From HGM04593 sp045647885 (GTDB lineage: Bacteria; Bacteroidota; Bacteroidia; Bacteroidales; Bacteroidaceae), in the NCBI GenBank assembly GCA_045647885.1, contig JAZRMX010000018.1:11766-75765 (forward strand): a stretch of 64,000 nt of DNA. The letters run 5' to 3'. Shown piece after piece: positions 44,613-53,778 of this stretch (positions are counted from its first letter, which is position 1; each line of letters begins with the position of its first letter). The notes under the pieces are model-generated. The model did not search any database, had not been told where the DNA came from, and saw nothing but the letters and a program-made list of their open reading frames with translations. A program made the translations under genes and the position numbers.

Positions 44613-45206
44613 ATGAATGATTTTAAACAGATGACCGACGATATGTTGGTGTCTTTGTATTTGGGTGGCAATAATACGGCATTTGATACTTTGCTGAACC
44701 GTCATAAGGACAGGTTGTTTTATTATATATTCTTCATCGTGCGTTCGCGCGAGGTTGCAGAGGATATTTTTCAGGAGACTTTTGTTAAAGCGATAATAAA
44801 GATGCAGGAGGGTAAATATCAGCCCGACGGCAAGTTTGGTGCGTGGATAACACGTATTGCACATAATCTTGTTATTGACCAGTTCCGTCAGGAGCGTAAC
44901 GAAAATCTTGTGTCGAGTGACGACAACGAGGTTGATATACTGAATGACGCTACACTTACTGAAGGTACTATAGAGAACAAGATGGTGAACGAGCAGGTGT
45001 TGCGCGATGTGCGTGCGCTCATAGACGAATTGCCCGACTGCCAGCGCGAGGTTGTCTTTATGCGCTTTTACCAGCAACTCTCGTTCAAGGATATTGCCGA
45101 TATAACCGGTGTGAGCATAAATACAGCGCTGGGGCGTATGCGTTATGCCATCCTTAATATGCGTCGCATAGCAGCCGAGAAGGATATAAGCCTTGTTATG
45201 GAGTAA
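44613..45206 (+). CDS. ECF-type RNA polymerase sigma factor
   Basis: 197 residues with sigma region 2 (HKDRLFYYIFFIVRSREVAED, QETFVKAI) and region 4 (LPDCQREVVFMRFYQQLSF, DIADITGVSINTALGRMRYA) joined by an acidic linker. No regions 1 or 3, so it belongs to the extracytoplasmic-function group, sigma-70 family. No anti-sigma gene adjoins it; the next coding frame is a 59-residue protein. The start at 44613 (MNDFKQMTDDMLVSL) is chosen over an in-frame TTG at 44604. Confidence 0.9.
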   Translation: MNDFKQMTDDMLVSLYLGGNNTAFDTLLNRHKDRLFYYIFFIVRSREVAEDIFQETFVKAIIKMQEGKYQPDGKFGAWITRIAHNLVIDQFRQERNENLVSSDDNEVDILNDATLTEGTIENKMVNEQVLRDVRALIDELPDCQREVVFMRFYQQLSFKDIADITGVSINTALGRMRYAILNMRRIAAEKDISLVME

Positions 45207-45250
45207 AAACTTAAAACTATAACTTAACTATAAATTGGATTCTTTTTTAT

Positions 45251-45276
45251 CCCGTCGTATTTTTTTTTACGGCGGG
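45251..45276 (+). terminator. Hairpin between sigma gene and 59-residue gene
   Basis: CCCGTCGTA (45251-45259) pairs with TACGGCGGG (45268-45276) with one wobble, around a loop made of T's; a T-rich stretch (ACTTTTTTAT) follows. It could end the sigma transcript. A -7-like TAACTTCG follows at 45290-45297, which may start a transcript of the small gene. Confidence 0.45.
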
Positions 45277-45329
45277 ATATACTTTTTTATAACTTCGTAC
45301 GTTTTATATATAGAAAACAGATATTGCCT

Positions 45330-45509
45330 ATGGATAAAAAATCTACACAGAAATTTGATTTGCAGAATTCAATCATTGCAAAAGCTCTGCGTGCCGAGAA
45401 GATGCCCAAGCCTTGCGAGGTTTCTATGGCGTTCATAAAGAATTTTGCGCATAACTTCAGAGTGCAGCAGTGTGGCGATGGAATTGCACAGGAATTTGTA
45501 TTGAACTGA
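45330..45509 (+). CDS. Small 59-residue protein of unknown function
   Basis: Begins MDKKSTQKFDLQNSIIAKAL and contains MPKPCEVSMAFIKNFAHNFR near the middle, ending in GIAQEFVLN. No signal peptide, membrane segment or known motif; two cysteines are present (CEVS and QQCG). Codon use resembles that of neighbours and a strong terminator lies 22 bases past its stop, which argues for a real gene. I believe similar small proteins occur in related genomes, but this is recollection. It sits 123 bases after the ECF sigma gene and might be its partner or target. Confidence 0.72.
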   Translation: MDKKSTQKFDLQNSIIAKALRAEKMPKPCEVSMAFIKNFAHNFRVQQCGDGIAQEFVLN

Positions 45510-45530
45510 TTACTTAAACTAACCTTGGTG

Positions 45531-45560
45531 CCGCCCCTTCATGGGGCGGTATTTCTTTTT
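45531..45560 (+). terminator. Intrinsic terminator after the 59-residue gene
   Basis: CCGCCCC (45531-45537), a five-base loop, GGGGCGG (45543-45549), then TATTTCTTTTT. A compact GC stem with T tail. Confidence 0.85.
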
Positions 45561-45606
45561 ACATTGTTTATAGGTGTTTTCTTAAAGTTCAACAGTGCTG
45601 CCTATA

Positions 45607-45642
45607 AACAATAAATGCTCCCCTAAGGGAGCATTTATTGTT
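45607..45642. terminator. Long hairpin terminator, mainly for the MFS gene
   Basis: AACAATAAATGCTCCC (45607-45622) pairs perfectly over 16 bases with GGGAGCATTTATTGTT (45627-45642) around the loop CTAA. On the minus strand it follows the transporter stop by 18 bases and ends in TTGTTTA; it also faces the plus-strand unit. Confidence 0.8.
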
Positions 45643-45660
45643 TTAAAGATGTGCAATCTT

Positions 45661-47037
45661 TTACTTCATATTTTTCATCTCAAGACCATAACCGAATTTT
45701 GCATCGGCTTTCTTTAGCATCAACGCTATTGCTATGGCAACAAAACCGAAAATGGCAAAAATGCCCATAGGAATAGTGTAGTCGTATGTAATGGTGCCGT
45801 CGGCAGCGGTGACGGTTGAGTAGTCCTGAATGACTGAACCGATGAGGATGGGTACCATTGAGAGACCGATATTCTGTATGTAGAATATGATGGCATAGGC
45901 TGAGCCGAGCTGTTTCATCGGAATGATTTTGGGCACAGATGGCCACATTGCCGAGGGAACGAGCGAGAAGGCAATACCAAGAATAATCATAATTATTATA
46001 GCAAACCATCCCTCTTCCAGTACGGGGAGAGTGAAGAGAATGTGTACGAGGGTAAGCATTGCCGAGCCTATAATCATAAGTGTGGCTCCTTTTCCCACGC
46101 GGTCGTATATTCTACCAAAGATGGGTGTGAGCAGAATGGTACCGAAGGGAAGCATTGCGGGAATTAGTCCTGCGAGTTCGGGCTCTACCTCGTACTTGTA
46201 AATCATAAGTTTTGTGGCAAACTTAAGGAAGGGGAATACACCCGAATAGAAGAGTACACAGAGTATTGTAATGAGCCAGAAACCTGTGTTGGTAAAGATA
46301 ACCTTGAGGTCGGCAAAGTGGAAGCTCTCCTCTGACCCGTCGCTTGCTGTTGCAGCCAAAGATTTGTCGAGTTTACGGTCCATAACGCAATATACAAGGT
46401 ATGCGAGGAAACCTATGCACAAAAGAGCTGCACCCAAAAGAATGGGAGCCGAGGGCTTGCCTGTGGCGTTTGCAATGGGGAGGCTGCAAGCAAGAGCCGC
46501 AGCTGTACCTATACGCGCCATAGCTACCTGCAAGCCCATTGCGAGGGCAAGTTCGTGCCCGGTGAACCATTTTGCAATAACCTTTGTAACGGTGATACCT
46601 GTGATTTCAGCACCAAGACCGAACACTGCAAACCCGAATGCTGCGATGGCAACCTGTGCGGGGTATCCGCAGATTACTGCATCGCCGAAACTGTTGTCAA
46701 TGGCATACCATTTAATGAGTGCGCCGGCGAGCATCAGTGCGCTGCTGGCGATTCCGGTGAAACGAATACCGCACTTGTCGAGGATGATTCCGCCGAAGAA
46801 AAGCATCAACAGAAATACGTTGATGAAACCGTATGCACCGGAGAAGAAACCATACTGGTCGCTGGTCCAGCCGAAGCCGCCCTCGGCGGCTGTTTTGGTG
46901 AGAATATCCTCGAGAGGTGCCATAACATCGGTGATGAAATAGCCACACATCATTGTGAACGATACAATAATCATTGCTCCCCAGCGTGCTGCGGGTGAAT
47001 CGTTCAGCTTTGTCTGAATTTTTTGTGTAAGTGTCAT
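45661..47037 (-). CDS. MFS transporter, possible peptide or dipeptide carrier
   Basis: 458 residues with 12 predicted helices. Helix 1 and loop 2-3 read RWGAMIIVSFTMMCGYFITD and GIILDKCGIRFTG, the latter the MFS loop motif G-x3-D-x-x-G-x-R; GRIYDRVGKGATLMIIG repeats it in the second half. It sits 29 bases after a secreted S9 peptidase gene on the same strand, so uptake of the peptidase's small-peptide products is likely. The overall pattern resembles MFSD1-like proteins, known as dipeptide carriers in lysosomes; this is inference. Confidence 0.85.
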   Translation of the reverse strand: MTLTQKIQTKLNDSPAARWGAMIIVSFTMMCGYFITDVMAPLEDILTKTAAEGGFGWTSDQYGFFSGAYGFINVFLLMLFFGGIILDKCGIRFTGIASSALMLAGALIKWYAIDNSFGDAVICGYPAQVAIAAFGFAVFGLGAEITGITVTKVIAKWFTGHELALAMGLQVAMARIGTAAALACSLPIANATGKPSAPILLGAALLCIGFLAYLVYCVMDRKLDKSLAATASDGSEESFHFADLKVIFTNTGFWLITILCVLFYSGVFPFLKFATKLMIYKYEVEPELAGLIPAMLPFGTILLTPIFGRIYDRVGKGATLMIIGSAMLTLVHILFTLPVLEEGWFAIIIMIILGIAFSLVPSAMWPSVPKIIPMKQLGSAYAIIFYIQNIGLSMVPILIGSVIQDYSTVTAADGTITYDYTIPMGIFAIFGFVAIAIALMLKKADAKFGYGLEMKNMK

Positions 47038-47066
47038 TTCTTTGTTCGTGTTTATTTATATTTCTA

Positions 47067-49193
47067 TTATTTCTTCAACCATTTGTCGAGCCAAGCAAAA
47101 AAGGTACGTTGCCACAAGATACCGTTCTGCGGTCTCAATACCCAGTGGTTCTCGTCGGGGAAGAGCAACAACTGTGCAGGAACACCTTGGAGTTTTGCGG
47201 CGTTGAAGGCGGCCATTGATTGTGACGAGAGTATGCGGTAGTCACGGTCGCCGTGTATGAGCAGAATGGGGGTGTCCCATTTGTCTACAAACTTGTGGGG
47301 TGAGTTTGAGTACGATTTCTGTACCTGTGCGCTCTTTTCGTGAGGTGCGCCGCCCAAGTCCCAGTTGGTAAACCAGCTCTCCTCGGTCTCGAAGTATTGC
47401 TGTTCCATATTGAAGAAACCGTCGTGGGCAATGAAGGCCTTGAAACGTTTGTTGTGGTGTCCCATCATCCACATAGCAGTATAGCCACCAAAGCTTGCTC
47501 CCACGCATCCGAGTCGGTCGCTGTCTACATAGGGTTCTTTTGCAATATCGTCGATTGCTGCGAAGAGGTCTTTCATACAAGCACCGCCGTAGTCGCCGCT
47601 AATCTGTTCGTTCCATTCAGAGCCGAAGCCGGGGAGGCCGCGACGGTTGGTTGCTACCACAATGTAGCCTTGTGCTGCCATTATGCGGAAGTTCCAGCGG
47701 TAGCTCCAGAACTGGCTGACAGGTGACTGTGGCCCACCGTTGCAGAAGAGCAGAGTGGGGTATTTCTTGTTCTTGTCGAAGTTGGGAGGAAATACCACCC
47801 AAGAGTGAAGCTCTTTGCCGTCGAAGGTCTTGCACCAGCGTGCTTCTACATCTATGTCGGCAAGCTGTGAGAGTATGTGTTCGTTCTCCGCAGTGAGCTG
47901 TGCTATGTTGCCGCTCTCGTCGATGGTGTAGATGTCGGTGGGAGCTTTGATTGATTGGCGTGTAACAACAAGGCTGTTGTTGCCGAGGGGTGCTACAGAC
48001 AGGTAGTCATAGTCGCCGTCGGTGAGCTTTTTGAGCTCGCTGCCAAGTGTTATGTTGTACACCTGTGTGGTGCCGTGCCAAGTTCCTGTGAAATAGAGGC
48101 TTTTGCTGTCGGGAGCCCAGCTGTAGCTGTCTACGTTGCTGTCGAAGAGTATCTCTTTGTTGTTATTGCCGTCGGTGAGGTAGGTCTGCTCTCCTGTGAT
48201 GAGGTTCATTACGCACAGGCGGTTGCGGTCGCTCTCGTAGCCGTCGCGCTTCATACTTAACCACGCGAGGTGTGTGCCGTCGGGCGAGAAGGTGGGAGTG
48301 GTGTCGTAGCCGTAGTTTGCTGTGGCGTCGTTAAGCTTGCAGAGGTTTTCGGTGGTGTTGTTCTCTGTGTCGTAAAGATAGATGTCGGTGTCGGTGCTCA
48401 CGGTGTATTCAACGCCGGTTTTCTTTATGCAGCTGTATGCGATTTTCTTCGAGTCGTTGCTCCACGCGAGCTGCTCGGTGCCGCCGAAGGGGCGGTTGGG
48501 GCAGTCGTAGGCTGTGCCTTTGAGCATATCTTTGCCCTCGTCAATGCTGTTGCCGTCAAAGTTCGCGATGAAGGGGTGGGGGGCATCGTTGAGCCACTCG
48601 TCCCAATGCTTGTACATAAGGTCATTAACTATAAAACCTTGTGCTTTGGGAAGGTCGGGGTATATATCGGCTGTTGTATCCTTGATTTTTATCCTCTTTA
48701 CAAGGATTACCTTTTCTTCGTCGGGCGAGAAGAGGAAGTCTTCTATGTCGCTCTTGTCGTTGGTGAGCTGTTTGCGCTCTGTGCCGTCGGGGTTCATCTC
48801 CCACACCTGGCTGCTGCCGCTCTCGCTCGAAAGAAATGCAATTTTCTTGCCACCCTTTATCCAGGTTGCGCTTGTTTCGCTGGTAGCTGTTGTGGTGAGG
48901 TTCTTCTTGTCTGTGCCGTCGGCATTCATTATGTTTATAGTGTGGTGTCCTTTATCCTGCTCCACGCTGTAATAACTTATGCCGTAAAGGATGCTCTTAC
49001 CATCGGGTGATACGGATGGTGTGCCTATGCGGCCCATAGCCCAGAGGGCTTCGGGTGTCATATGGCCATCGGTTATCTGTATTTCCGATTTTTCTATGAT
49101 AGCTGCCGACTCCTCTTTGGGGGTGTCGCTACAGCTGTTCAGCATTGTGCCTGTCATTGCCATTGCTGCCATAATTAATGTTGTTCTTTTCAT
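47067..49193 (-). CDS. S9 (prolyl oligopeptidase/DPP-like) lipoprotein peptidase
   Basis: 708 residues from the ATG at 49193. Signal peptide and lipobox MKRTTLIMAAMAMTGTMLNS then Cys21 indicate a lipid anchor. An N-terminal beta-propeller with repeated PDGK/SPDG phrases (TPSVSPDGKSILYGI, TFSPDGTHLAWLS) covers about 60-430; the alpha/beta-hydrolase part has the nucleophile in GASFGGYTAMW, Asp in HGDRDYRI and His in DENHWV. It probably releases di- or tripeptides in the periplasm. The frame extends upstream to 49292, but the lipobox start is convincing. Confidence 0.92.
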   Translation of the reverse strand: MKRTTLIMAAMAMTGTMLNSCSDTPKEESAAIIEKSEIQITDGHMTPEALWAMGRIGTPSVSPDGKSILYGISYYSVEQDKGHHTINIMNADGTDKKNLTTTATSETSATWIKGGKKIAFLSSESGSSQVWEMNPDGTERKQLTNDKSDIEDFLFSPDEEKVILVKRIKIKDTTADIYPDLPKAQGFIVNDLMYKHWDEWLNDAPHPFIANFDGNSIDEGKDMLKGTAYDCPNRPFGGTEQLAWSNDSKKIAYSCIKKTGVEYTVSTDTDIYLYDTENNTTENLCKLNDATANYGYDTTPTFSPDGTHLAWLSMKRDGYESDRNRLCVMNLITGEQTYLTDGNNNKEILFDSNVDSYSWAPDSKSLYFTGTWHGTTQVYNITLGSELKKLTDGDYDYLSVAPLGNNSLVVTRQSIKAPTDIYTIDESGNIAQLTAENEHILSQLADIDVEARWCKTFDGKELHSWVVFPPNFDKNKKYPTLLFCNGGPQSPVSQFWSYRWNFRIMAAQGYIVVATNRRGLPGFGSEWNEQISGDYGGACMKDLFAAIDDIAKEPYVDSDRLGCVGASFGGYTAMWMMGHHNKRFKAFIAHDGFFNMEQQYFETEESWFTNWDLGGAPHEKSAQVQKSYSNSPHKFVDKWDTPILLIHGDRDYRILSSQSMAAFNAAKLQGVPAQLLLFPDENHWVLRPQNGILWQRTFFAWLDKWLKK

Positions 49194-49261
49194 TTTTATG
49201 TTTTGTTTTGTGTTTTGTCTGTATAAATATGCAAAAGTTCGCTCAAAATTATAGTCTGCCT

Positions 49262-49269
49262 CAAAGATA
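49262..49269 (-). promoter_or_regulatory. Putative -7 box for the S9 peptidase-MFS unit
   Basis: On the minus strand TATCTTTG, with TTG at 49290-49288 about 18 bases upstream as a weak -33 element. The leader to the ATG at 49193 is about 60 bases. Confidence 0.55.
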
Positions 49270-49375
49270 CGAATAAATATTCGCTTTTGCAATTTTATAT
49301 ACTTTTGTAGTGCTACTTATTGCTCATTAGTTATAAAAAATGACTCATTTTTTTTAAATACTCTATATTTTTACA

Positions 49376-49383
49376 TACATTTG
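49376..49383 (+). promoter_or_regulatory. Putative -7 box for the GH2 gene
   Basis: TACATTTG, consensus -7, 45 bases before the GH2 ATG. No -33 TTTG at the usual spacing. The divergent gap (49194-49428) otherwise shows no recognised operator. Confidence 0.5.
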
Positions 49384-49428
49384 CGACATTATGGTCATTT
49401 GTGTAAATATGTAAACTAAAATAAAATT

Positions 49429-52400
49429 ATGAGATCATTTTTTAATTCATTCAAATGCGTGTTGCTTGCGCTTTGCCTCTTTTTGCCGGTAACGGCATCG
49501 GCGCTTGATATTGGGGGCAACACCTTCCGTCTTGTGAATATGGCCTATGACATGGCTGTGACTAACGGCGACAAAGGTGTGCATAACACTTATCTTACCC
49601 TTGGTGATATTGATGAAACCTCACCTGGACAGGAATGGGCCTTTGTGCAGATGAGCAGTGATGAACCGGTATATCTCGTATATAATGCAACGTATGCCCA
49701 AGCAGCCGATATGGCGCTTACATCGTCACGCCCCGGTGTGTTGTTGCAGTGGGAGGCTACCGCATCGGCGAACCAGGCTTTTTATGTTGAAATTGTAGAT
49801 GAGGCACAGGGTATTGTGCGTCTTCTCAATAACGGCGACCGTGATTGGGCTGTTGCTGCCGATTATACAGGTTCGCTTTCTCTTGTGAAGGAGGATGTTG
49901 GTAATGAGAGCCTTTTCCGCCTTGTCGACTTAAATAAGAAGGTGCAGTTGGTTTTGCCTGTTGCCGGTTCGTACTACACGCTCACAAATGTGTCGAGCGG
50001 TCTTGCGCTGAACAGCCGTGGTAACGGAACCAATAATGCGGTAATGTATCTCGATGAGTATAATGCCGATAGTAACGACTATTTCGTGTGGCAGTTGCGC
50101 CGTAACTCTTCGAGCGCGGAGTATTTCCAGTTATATTCTCCTGCACACGGCAAGGCTTTGGATGTTGCGTTGAGCGGAACCCGTGTTCCCCTTTTCTGGG
50201 ACCCGAACTATACAAATGCCAACCAGCAGATTTATCTTATAGCTGTGGGAAATGAGCCCGGGGTTTATCAGTTGTCGGCAGTGTATCGTAATGTAAGATA
50301 TTATCTTGAGGCAACAGGTAACAGCTTGAGTATGACGACCTCTCCCACTGTTGAAGGTTCTTACTTTAAGTTGGCGTATGTTGATGCTGCAAACGTACCG
50401 CTCGGTAATGTGTGGGAGGATGAAACCTTCTTCGAGGACAACAAAGAGCCTGCCCACGCTACTTATATGCCTTATTCTTCGACCGACAAAATGAAGGCCG
50501 ATGAAAAATACAATTTCCCCTGGCTCGACCCGCAGAATGCCGAATTCCTCTCGTTGAACGGAACATGGAAACTCAACTGGGTGGATGCTCCCGAAAAACG
50601 TCCCGGTGAGGATGAATTCTGGGGTGATGATGTTGACGTCTCTTCCTGGAATAACATAAAAGTGCCCTCTTGTCTTGAAATGGAGGGGTATGGCGACCCC
50701 TATTACATAAATGTGAATTATCCTTTCCAGAATAATCCGCCTTATATATCAATGAAGAGCGGCTTGCTAAATTCTGTAGCTTCGTATCGCCGTAACTTTA
50801 CCTTGCCCGAAGGATGGGGTGATAAACGCGTATATTTGCATTTTGACGGTATCTACAGTGCGGCTTTCGTGTGGATGAATGGCGAATATGTGGGTTACAC
50901 ACAGGGTGCTAACAACGATGCGGAGTTTGATGTTACAGCTTTTATGCGCGAAGGGGACAACAACCTCTCGGTGCAGGTGTTCCGCTGGAGCGACGGTTCT
51001 TATCTCGAAGGTCAGGATATGTGGCATATGAGCGGAATACACCGCGATGTCTATCTTATTGCAGCTCCCCACACACACGTGCGCGACCATTACATAACAA
51101 GCATCCTGAACGCTGCCGACAATTATGAGTCGGGTGAAATGAACGTGGAACTCTGGATGAACAACGGTAAGAAGACTGCCGAGGAGAAGAGTGTGGAGGT
51201 TTCTCTCATTGCTCCCGATGGCAACGTTATATCTACCCAGAATGCGCTTTTTGCTTTTGCACAGGGTGAGAGCGAGAAAAGCGTTATTGTGAATTTTGCA
51301 AATCTTTCGGGCTTGTTGCCCTGGACTGCAGAAACTCCTAATCTTTACACCGTGGAGGTGGTGCAGAAGAGTGCAGCAGGTAATCAGGAGTATGTGTTCT
51401 CTACAAAATATGGTTTCCGTCACATAGAGATTAAGGATGGTCTTGTCTACATCAATGGCGAGCGTGTATTGTTCAAGGGTGCCAACTTACAGGATACTCA
51501 CCCTGTTACCGGCCGTACAGTTGATATTGCCACTATGCTCACCGACGTGAAGATGATGAAACAGGCCAATATGAATACCGTGCGCAACAGTCACTATCCC
51601 CGTCAGGCAAAAATGTATTCAATGTTCGATTATTACGGACTTTACTGTATGGACGAGGCCGATGTGGAGTGCCACTTCAACTGGGAGAATAGCGGTAGTG
51701 GTGGTATAACCTTCCAGGAGAGCTGGAAAGCGCAGTATATTGACCGCACCGTGCGTATGGTATATCGCGACCGTAACTTCCCCTCAATTTTCTCTTGGTC
51801 GCTTGGTAACGAGAGTAACGGTGGAACAAACTTTACTCATACTTACAACGCTGTACGCGCTCTCGACGACCGTATAATACACTACGAGGGTGCTACACGT
51901 GCCGGAACCACATCGACCGACCTCTTCTCGGTTATGTACCCCAGCATTTCAAATGCAATGAACGATGCCAACTACAACTATATGGGACAACCCTATTTTA
52001 TGTGTGAATATGCTCACGCTATGGGTAATGCGGTTGGTAACCTGCAGGAATATTGGGATATTATAGAGAATAGCAAATATGGTATAGGTGGTTGTATCTG
52101 GGACTGGGTGGACCAGTCTATCTATGATGCCGACGATATCAAGAGTGGCACACTCGAGGTTAATGGTCGCAAGAAATACCGTACCGGTTACGACTATCCG
52201 GGACCTCACCAGGGTAACTTCGTGAATAATGGTCTTATTACTGCCGACCGTGCCTGGAGCCCCGAACTTACCGAGGTTAAAAAGGTTTACCAGTATGTGA
52301 AATTCCTCTCGTTCGACAACGCGACAAAGAGCTTGCAACTGAAGAACGACTACGACTTTATAGACCTCTCGCAGTTTGAACTCACATATACAATTCTCTC

Positions 52401-53667
52401 CGACGGCGAGGAGGTTTACGAGGGAACTGCTGAATTGCCCACAGCTGCACCCGGCGCGACTATAAGTGTTGCTCTGTCGTATAATTATGAGGTTGATGCT
52501 TCTGCCGAACAACTTATAAATATAAATATCTGCTTGAAGAACGATAACAGCTGGGCCGAAGCCGGTCACTCCGTGGCTGCAGCGCAGTTTGTGCTTGCCG
52601 ACCGTGCAGCGACTCTCCCCGTGGTTGAAACTACTGGTGATGTGCTTGAGGCAACAAACATCTCCGGCCAGTGGAATATTGGTAACGATAAGTTCAAAAT
52701 AGTGTTTGGCCAGACCGGTAACCTTTATACCTGGCAGGTGGGCGACCTTCCTCTTCTTGTTGAAGGTCCTGAATACTCAAACTATCGTTGGGTTGAAAAT
52801 GACGGTGCAACAGAGTCTCTGAACCAGTATGGCTCGGGCAGCGGAGTAAGTGGCAAGAGCATCACTGTTACTGAGGACGAAGCAACCGGCAATGTTGTGG
52901 CAAGAGTAACTGCCGGTGGCTCAAACTGCCCTTACACATTCGTTTATACAATTTATCCGAGTGGAGTGGTGGAACTTGAAGCCGAATATACTCCTGTGGT
53001 GACAAACCTGCGTCGTGTGGGTATGTCTATGGCTTTCCCTGCAAGCTTTGAATATGTAGAATATTATGCCCGTGGTCCTTGGGAGAACTACAGTGACCGC
53101 AAGACCGGCTCTTTCCTTGGCCGTTACACGACCACGGTGAGTGAGATGTTTGAACATTATCCCAAACCGCAGTCTATGGGTAACCGCGAGGATATGCGCG
53201 AGATACTGCTTACTAATGCAGAAGGACTTGGTGTGAAGATTGAAAGCGAAGGTGAGGTTGCCTTCTCGCTCCTGCACTACACCGATGTTGAACTGAAGAA
53301 TGCTTCGCACACTTGGGAACTTTCGGAGGGTGGTAATGTATACGCCCACTTTGATGCCTTGCAGCGAGGTCTTGGAAACGGTAGCTGTGGACAAGGTACC
53401 GGTACTTTGGCCCAATACCAGATCCCCTCGAGCGGAACATACAGTTATAAACTGCGCTTTACACCCATAACCGAAGTGGAGGAAGAAGAGGCTGTGAAGG
53501 GTGATGTGAACGGAGATGGAACTGTAAACGTATCCGATGTAACCAACGTGGTTTCAATGATTCTTGGTGTGAATGAAATGACGGATGGTGGCGATATAAA
53601 CAAGGATGGAACTGTAAATGTCTCCGATGTTACCTCTGTTGTTTCCATAATTCTTGGTTTTGAATGA
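49429..53667 (+). CDS. GH2 beta-galactosidase-like glycoside hydrolase with ricin-like N-terminus and two dockerin-type repeats
   Basis: 1412 residues, secreted (signal peptide MRSFFNSFKCVLLALCLFLP, cleavage after TASA). Residues 25-310 look like beta-trefoil/ricin-type carbohydrate-binding units (FRLVNMAYDMAV, YYTLTNVSSGLALNS). Residues about 360-1080 are GH2: sugar-binding domain with PSCLEMEGYGDPYY, TIM barrel with the acid/base E795 in WSLGNES and nucleophile E860 in CEYAHAMGN, followed by Bgal_small_N (FGQTGNLYTWQVGD). The C-terminus holds two dockerin-type calcium repeats at 1358 and 1388 (GDVNGDGTVNVSDV, GDINKDGTVNVSDV). It probably hydrolyses terminal beta-galactosides. No cohesin or SusCD genes are in the window. 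Confidence 0.92.
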   Translation: MRSFFNSFKCVLLALCLFLPVTASALDIGGNTFRLVNMAYDMAVTNGDKGVHNTYLTLGDIDETSPGQEWAFVQMSSDEPVYLVYNATYAQAADMALTSSRPGVLLQWEATASANQAFYVEIVDEAQGIVRLLNNGDRDWAVAADYTGSLSLVKEDVGNESLFRLVDLNKKVQLVLPVAGSYYTLTNVSSGLALNSRGNGTNNAVMYLDEYNADSNDYFVWQLRRNSSSAEYFQLYSPAHGKALDVALSGTRVPLFWDPNYTNANQQIYLIAVGNEPGVYQLSAVYRNVRYYLEATGNSLSMTTSPTVEGSYFKLAYVDAANVPLGNVWEDETFFEDNKEPAHATYMPYSSTDKMKADEKYNFPWLDPQNAEFLSLNGTWKLNWVDAPEKRPGEDEFWGDDVDVSSWNNIKVPSCLEMEGYGDPYYINVNYPFQNNPPYISMKSGLLNSVASYRRNFTLPEGWGDKRVYLHFDGIYSAAFVWMNGEYVGYTQGANNDAEFDVTAFMREGDNNLSVQVFRWSDGSYLEGQDMWHMSGIHRDVYLIAAPHTHVRDHYITSILNAADNYESGEMNVELWMNNGKKTAEEKSVEVSLIAPDGNVISTQNALFAFAQGESEKSVIVNFANLSGLLPWTAETPNLYTVEVVQKSAAGNQEYVFSTKYGFRHIEIKDGLVYINGERVLFKGANLQDTHPVTGRTVDIATMLTDVKMMKQANMNTVRNSHYPRQAKMYSMFDYYGLYCMDEADVECHFNWENSGSGGITFQESWKAQYIDRTVRMVYRDRNFPSIFSWSLGNESNGGTNFTHTYNAVRALDDRIIHYEGATRAGTTSTDLFSVMYPSISNAMNDANYNYMGQPYFMCEYAHAMGNAVGNLQEYWDIIENSKYGIGGCIWDWVDQSIYDADDIKSGTLEVNGRKKYRTGYDYPGPHQGNFVNNGLITADRAWSPELTEVKKVYQYVKFLSFDNATKSLQLKNDYDFIDLSQFELTYTILSDGEEVYEGTAELPTAAPGATISVALSYNYEVDASAEQLININICLKNDNSWAEAGHSVAAAQFVLADRAATLPVVETTGDVLEATNISGQWNIGNDKFKIVFGQTGNLYTWQVGDLPLLVEGPEYSNYRWVENDGATESLNQYGSGSGVSGKSITVTEDEATGNVVARVTAGGSNCPYTFVYTIYPSGVVELEAEYTPVVTNLRRVGMSMAFPASFEYVEYYARGPWENYSDRKTGSFLGRYTTTVSEMFEHYPKPQSMGNREDMREILLTNAEGLGVKIESEGEVAFSLLHYTDVELKNASHTWELSEGGNVYAHFDALQRGLGNGSCGQGTGTLAQYQIPSSGTYSYKLRFTPITEVEEEEAVKGDVNGDGTVNVSDVTNVVSMILGVNEMTDGGDINKDGTVNVSDVTSVVSIILGFE

Positions 53668-53694
53668 TAATCGATATTTCTTAAAGAGCTAACA

Positions 53695-53731
53695 AACGGG
53701 GGGACTATAGAAAATAGTCGTCCCGTTTTCT
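53695..53731 (+). terminator. Intrinsic terminator after the GH2 gene
   Basis: AACGGGGGGACTAT (53695-53708) pairs with ATAGTCGTCCCGTT (53714-53727) with two imperfect central positions, then TTTC. It begins 28 bases past the stop. Beyond it lie TAATTTTG (53744-53751) and TATCTTCG (53753-53760), overlapping -7-like boxes for the next gene. Confidence 0.75.
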
Positions 53732-53778
53732 TTAACTCTCTGCTAATTTTGTTATCTTCGCGGTGTTATTGGAAGACG

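Noticed and set aside
48270..49010. A 246-codon plus-strand frame within the S9 peptidase gene
   Set aside because: Antisense to the beta-propeller part; Val/Gly/Cys-rich and without domain signal.
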